Assembly: GCA_964019425.1 (NCBI GenBank)
Contig: OZ025844.1
Span: forward strand, 434,001 to 498,000
Length of the DNA: 64,000 nt
DNA from: Flectonema sp. DT1601
Lineage: Eukaryota; Euglenozoa; Diplonemea; Diplonemida; Diplonemidae
Direction: 5' to 3'
Shown piece by piece: positions 62,833-64,000 of the stretch. The position numbers and the translations under genes were made by a program. Within the stretch, counting starts at the first letter, position 1; the number at the start of each line of letters is the position of its first letter. The notes below the pieces were generated by a model. It had not been told where the DNA came from, made no database searches, and worked only from the letters and a program-made list of their open reading frames with translations.

Positions 62833-63474
62833 ACAGGCAGAAGGGTTGGAGTCCGACACCTCCCTGCACGGAGTCGTGTTGCACCATGCTTTGTGCGTGC
62901 AGCACGTGGTTGGCAACGTGGCCGGCCAAACCAAGATACCGAAGGTTGATGCGACGTTATTAGTGTGGAAGATTAGCAAGCTAAGCATCAAAACAGGCAA
63001 GGGAGTCTTTTTTCCGTGATAAAGAACACCCGTTGTTGGACAACGGATACCTACGCCAGCCGACGCGAGATGCATCCTGAAGTTCCTGCGAACTATCCGG
63101 TTCCGACAGTGGAGTTGTTCGTTCGGGGTAGTGCTAACGCAGCAAACAACCATGCTGTCACACCGCTGGGTGAAGGACAATGGGAAGTACGACGAGAACA
63201 CGGGTGGTTGGTGTGTCTGAAAGATGGAACATTAGTGTGTGGCTGTCCGGATTTCCTCCGCCACAACCTACCTTGCATCCACACAGTCAGAGTATTGACA
63301 CATCAGCGCAATAATGTCTTTACTCACGAAACCTCTTTGCCTCCCTACACCAGAATGAGCAGCTACGGAGAGCTCTACCGCGTCTCTGTGTACCCACAAG
63401 CGATACCTACCGGACAGCTTCGATTCGACGGCACGAAGCCCCCTGTAGAAGTCCCCTTGGTGCACGTCCCATAG
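62833..63474 (+). pseudogene. MULE-type transposase C-terminal fragment with SWIM zinc finger
   Basis: The longer frame (about 63,070-63,474) reads EVRREHGWLVCLKDGTLVCG and then CPDFLRHNLPCIH, giving C-x-C-x9-C-x-H, a SWIM finger as found after the catalytic core of MULE transposases. An upstream open stretch in another frame (62,833-63,018; SDTSLHGVVLHHALCVQHVV) may be the preceding part, so a frame change near 63,020 is likely. The SWIM spacing matches the intact MULE at 20.4-22.3 kb (C-x-C-x9-C-x-H) but the surrounding sequence is unrelated, so it is a different family. No catalytic core is present. Confidence 0.6.
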
Positions 63475-64000
63475 TGAGAAATGGATTTTTTCAAAAAATG
63501 TCAATGAAAGGACAATCCTATCAAAAATCCCTCAAAAAGAAAAAGAAAAATTCCACTTCAGAAGTCAGAAATGAGTCTCTTTTAAAAACATGCCCAGGTT
63601 TTAAATAATGTTACATTATTTCACGCTCGCAACGATCCTAACCAAAATGTGTGCAATTAAATTCGATAAAAAGAAACTTCACACTGCCAGGAGTGAAATA
63701 CTGCACTCATCGGTGCTGGTGTCTGTAAAGTTAAATAATCTAGACAACGGATCGGTTGACTCTCATCATCAAAAGGGACTTGTCGATGGGGCTTGTAGAT
63801 GGGAAGAGGGAAGGCAAGCATGAGAATCTCGTCTGTTGGTTTTTTACATGACAACCAGGTTTGGCCGAGCCTTAGTTTAGTTTTAGCCAATTTCAAGTTG
63901 CTTTATATTTAATTACAGTATCAAGTACTTCAGATACACTAACAATATGTCTTCAATGTAATTCGAGGCTGGGGGAAGACTAGGAAGATGGCACCGGTTC
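63475..64000. other. Unassigned right edge of the window
   Basis: Two overlapping frames of about 70-80 codons on opposite strands (63608-63823 and 63657-63896) are too short and family-less to call. No repeat relationship to the rest of the window was noticed. Confidence 0.4.

Overview
This is nuclear DNA from an AT-rich eukaryote. Genes are sparse and some have short GT-AG introns (53 nt in two cases, 84 nt in another). There are tRNA genes with internal promoters and T-run terminators, a 28S rRNA piece, non-LTR retrotransposons, cut-and-paste DNA transposons and a large satellite array. CCP5-type tubulin carboxypeptidase and HSPA13-type Hsp70 suggest a ciliated or flagellated lineage, but I cannot name the organism.

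Region 1 (1-11.4 kb) holds the host genes, all on the minus strand: a 92-residue coiled-coil protein, an HSPA13-like Hsp70 without a substrate-binding domain, a cytosolic carboxypeptidase of the CCP5/AGBL5 type, and a two-exon amino-acid/auxin-permease family transporter. A tRNA-Trp(CCA) lies 12 bp past the transporter stop. A 5'-truncated LINE with RNase H (about 9.0-11.2 kb) and a tRNA-His(GTG) follow.

Region 2 (11.4-19.2 kb) is a graveyard of decayed sequence: an unrecognised broken coding region, a fragment of a PLC-type phosphoesterase, a broken Crinkler/RHS-like P-loop NTPase, the right end of a pogo-like transposon, and about 165 bp of 28S rRNA. Joined directly to the 28S, in the same orientation, is the 3' part of a non-LTR retrotransposon encoding a restriction-like endonuclease. 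This looks like an rDNA-inserting element at a site in LSU domain V.

Region 3 (19.2-62.5 kb) is dominated by repeats. It contains an open MULE transposase gene (20.4-22.3 kb), hairpin-rich AT minisatellites (module D), three other recurring modules (A, B, C), and a 1,358-bp satellite. The satellite forms a core array (30.48-55.33 kb) of 18 copies with an exactly constant period that look identical by eye. It is interrupted once, by a 1.1-kb A-B-C-D composite insertion. More diverged copies lie outside the core at 23.2-26.7 and 60.4-62.05 kb. B/C modules flank the satellite blocks in opposite orientations. A pogo-like transposon with clear inverted repeats and a TA duplication (58.36-60.13 kb) sits inside a D-C composite.

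Region 4 (62.5-64 kb) holds a broken second MULE-type SWIM-domain fragment and unassigned sequence. Overall the window looks like the border between a gene-bearing arm and a satellite/transposon-rich block, possibly pericentromeric or subtelomeric; that placement is inference.
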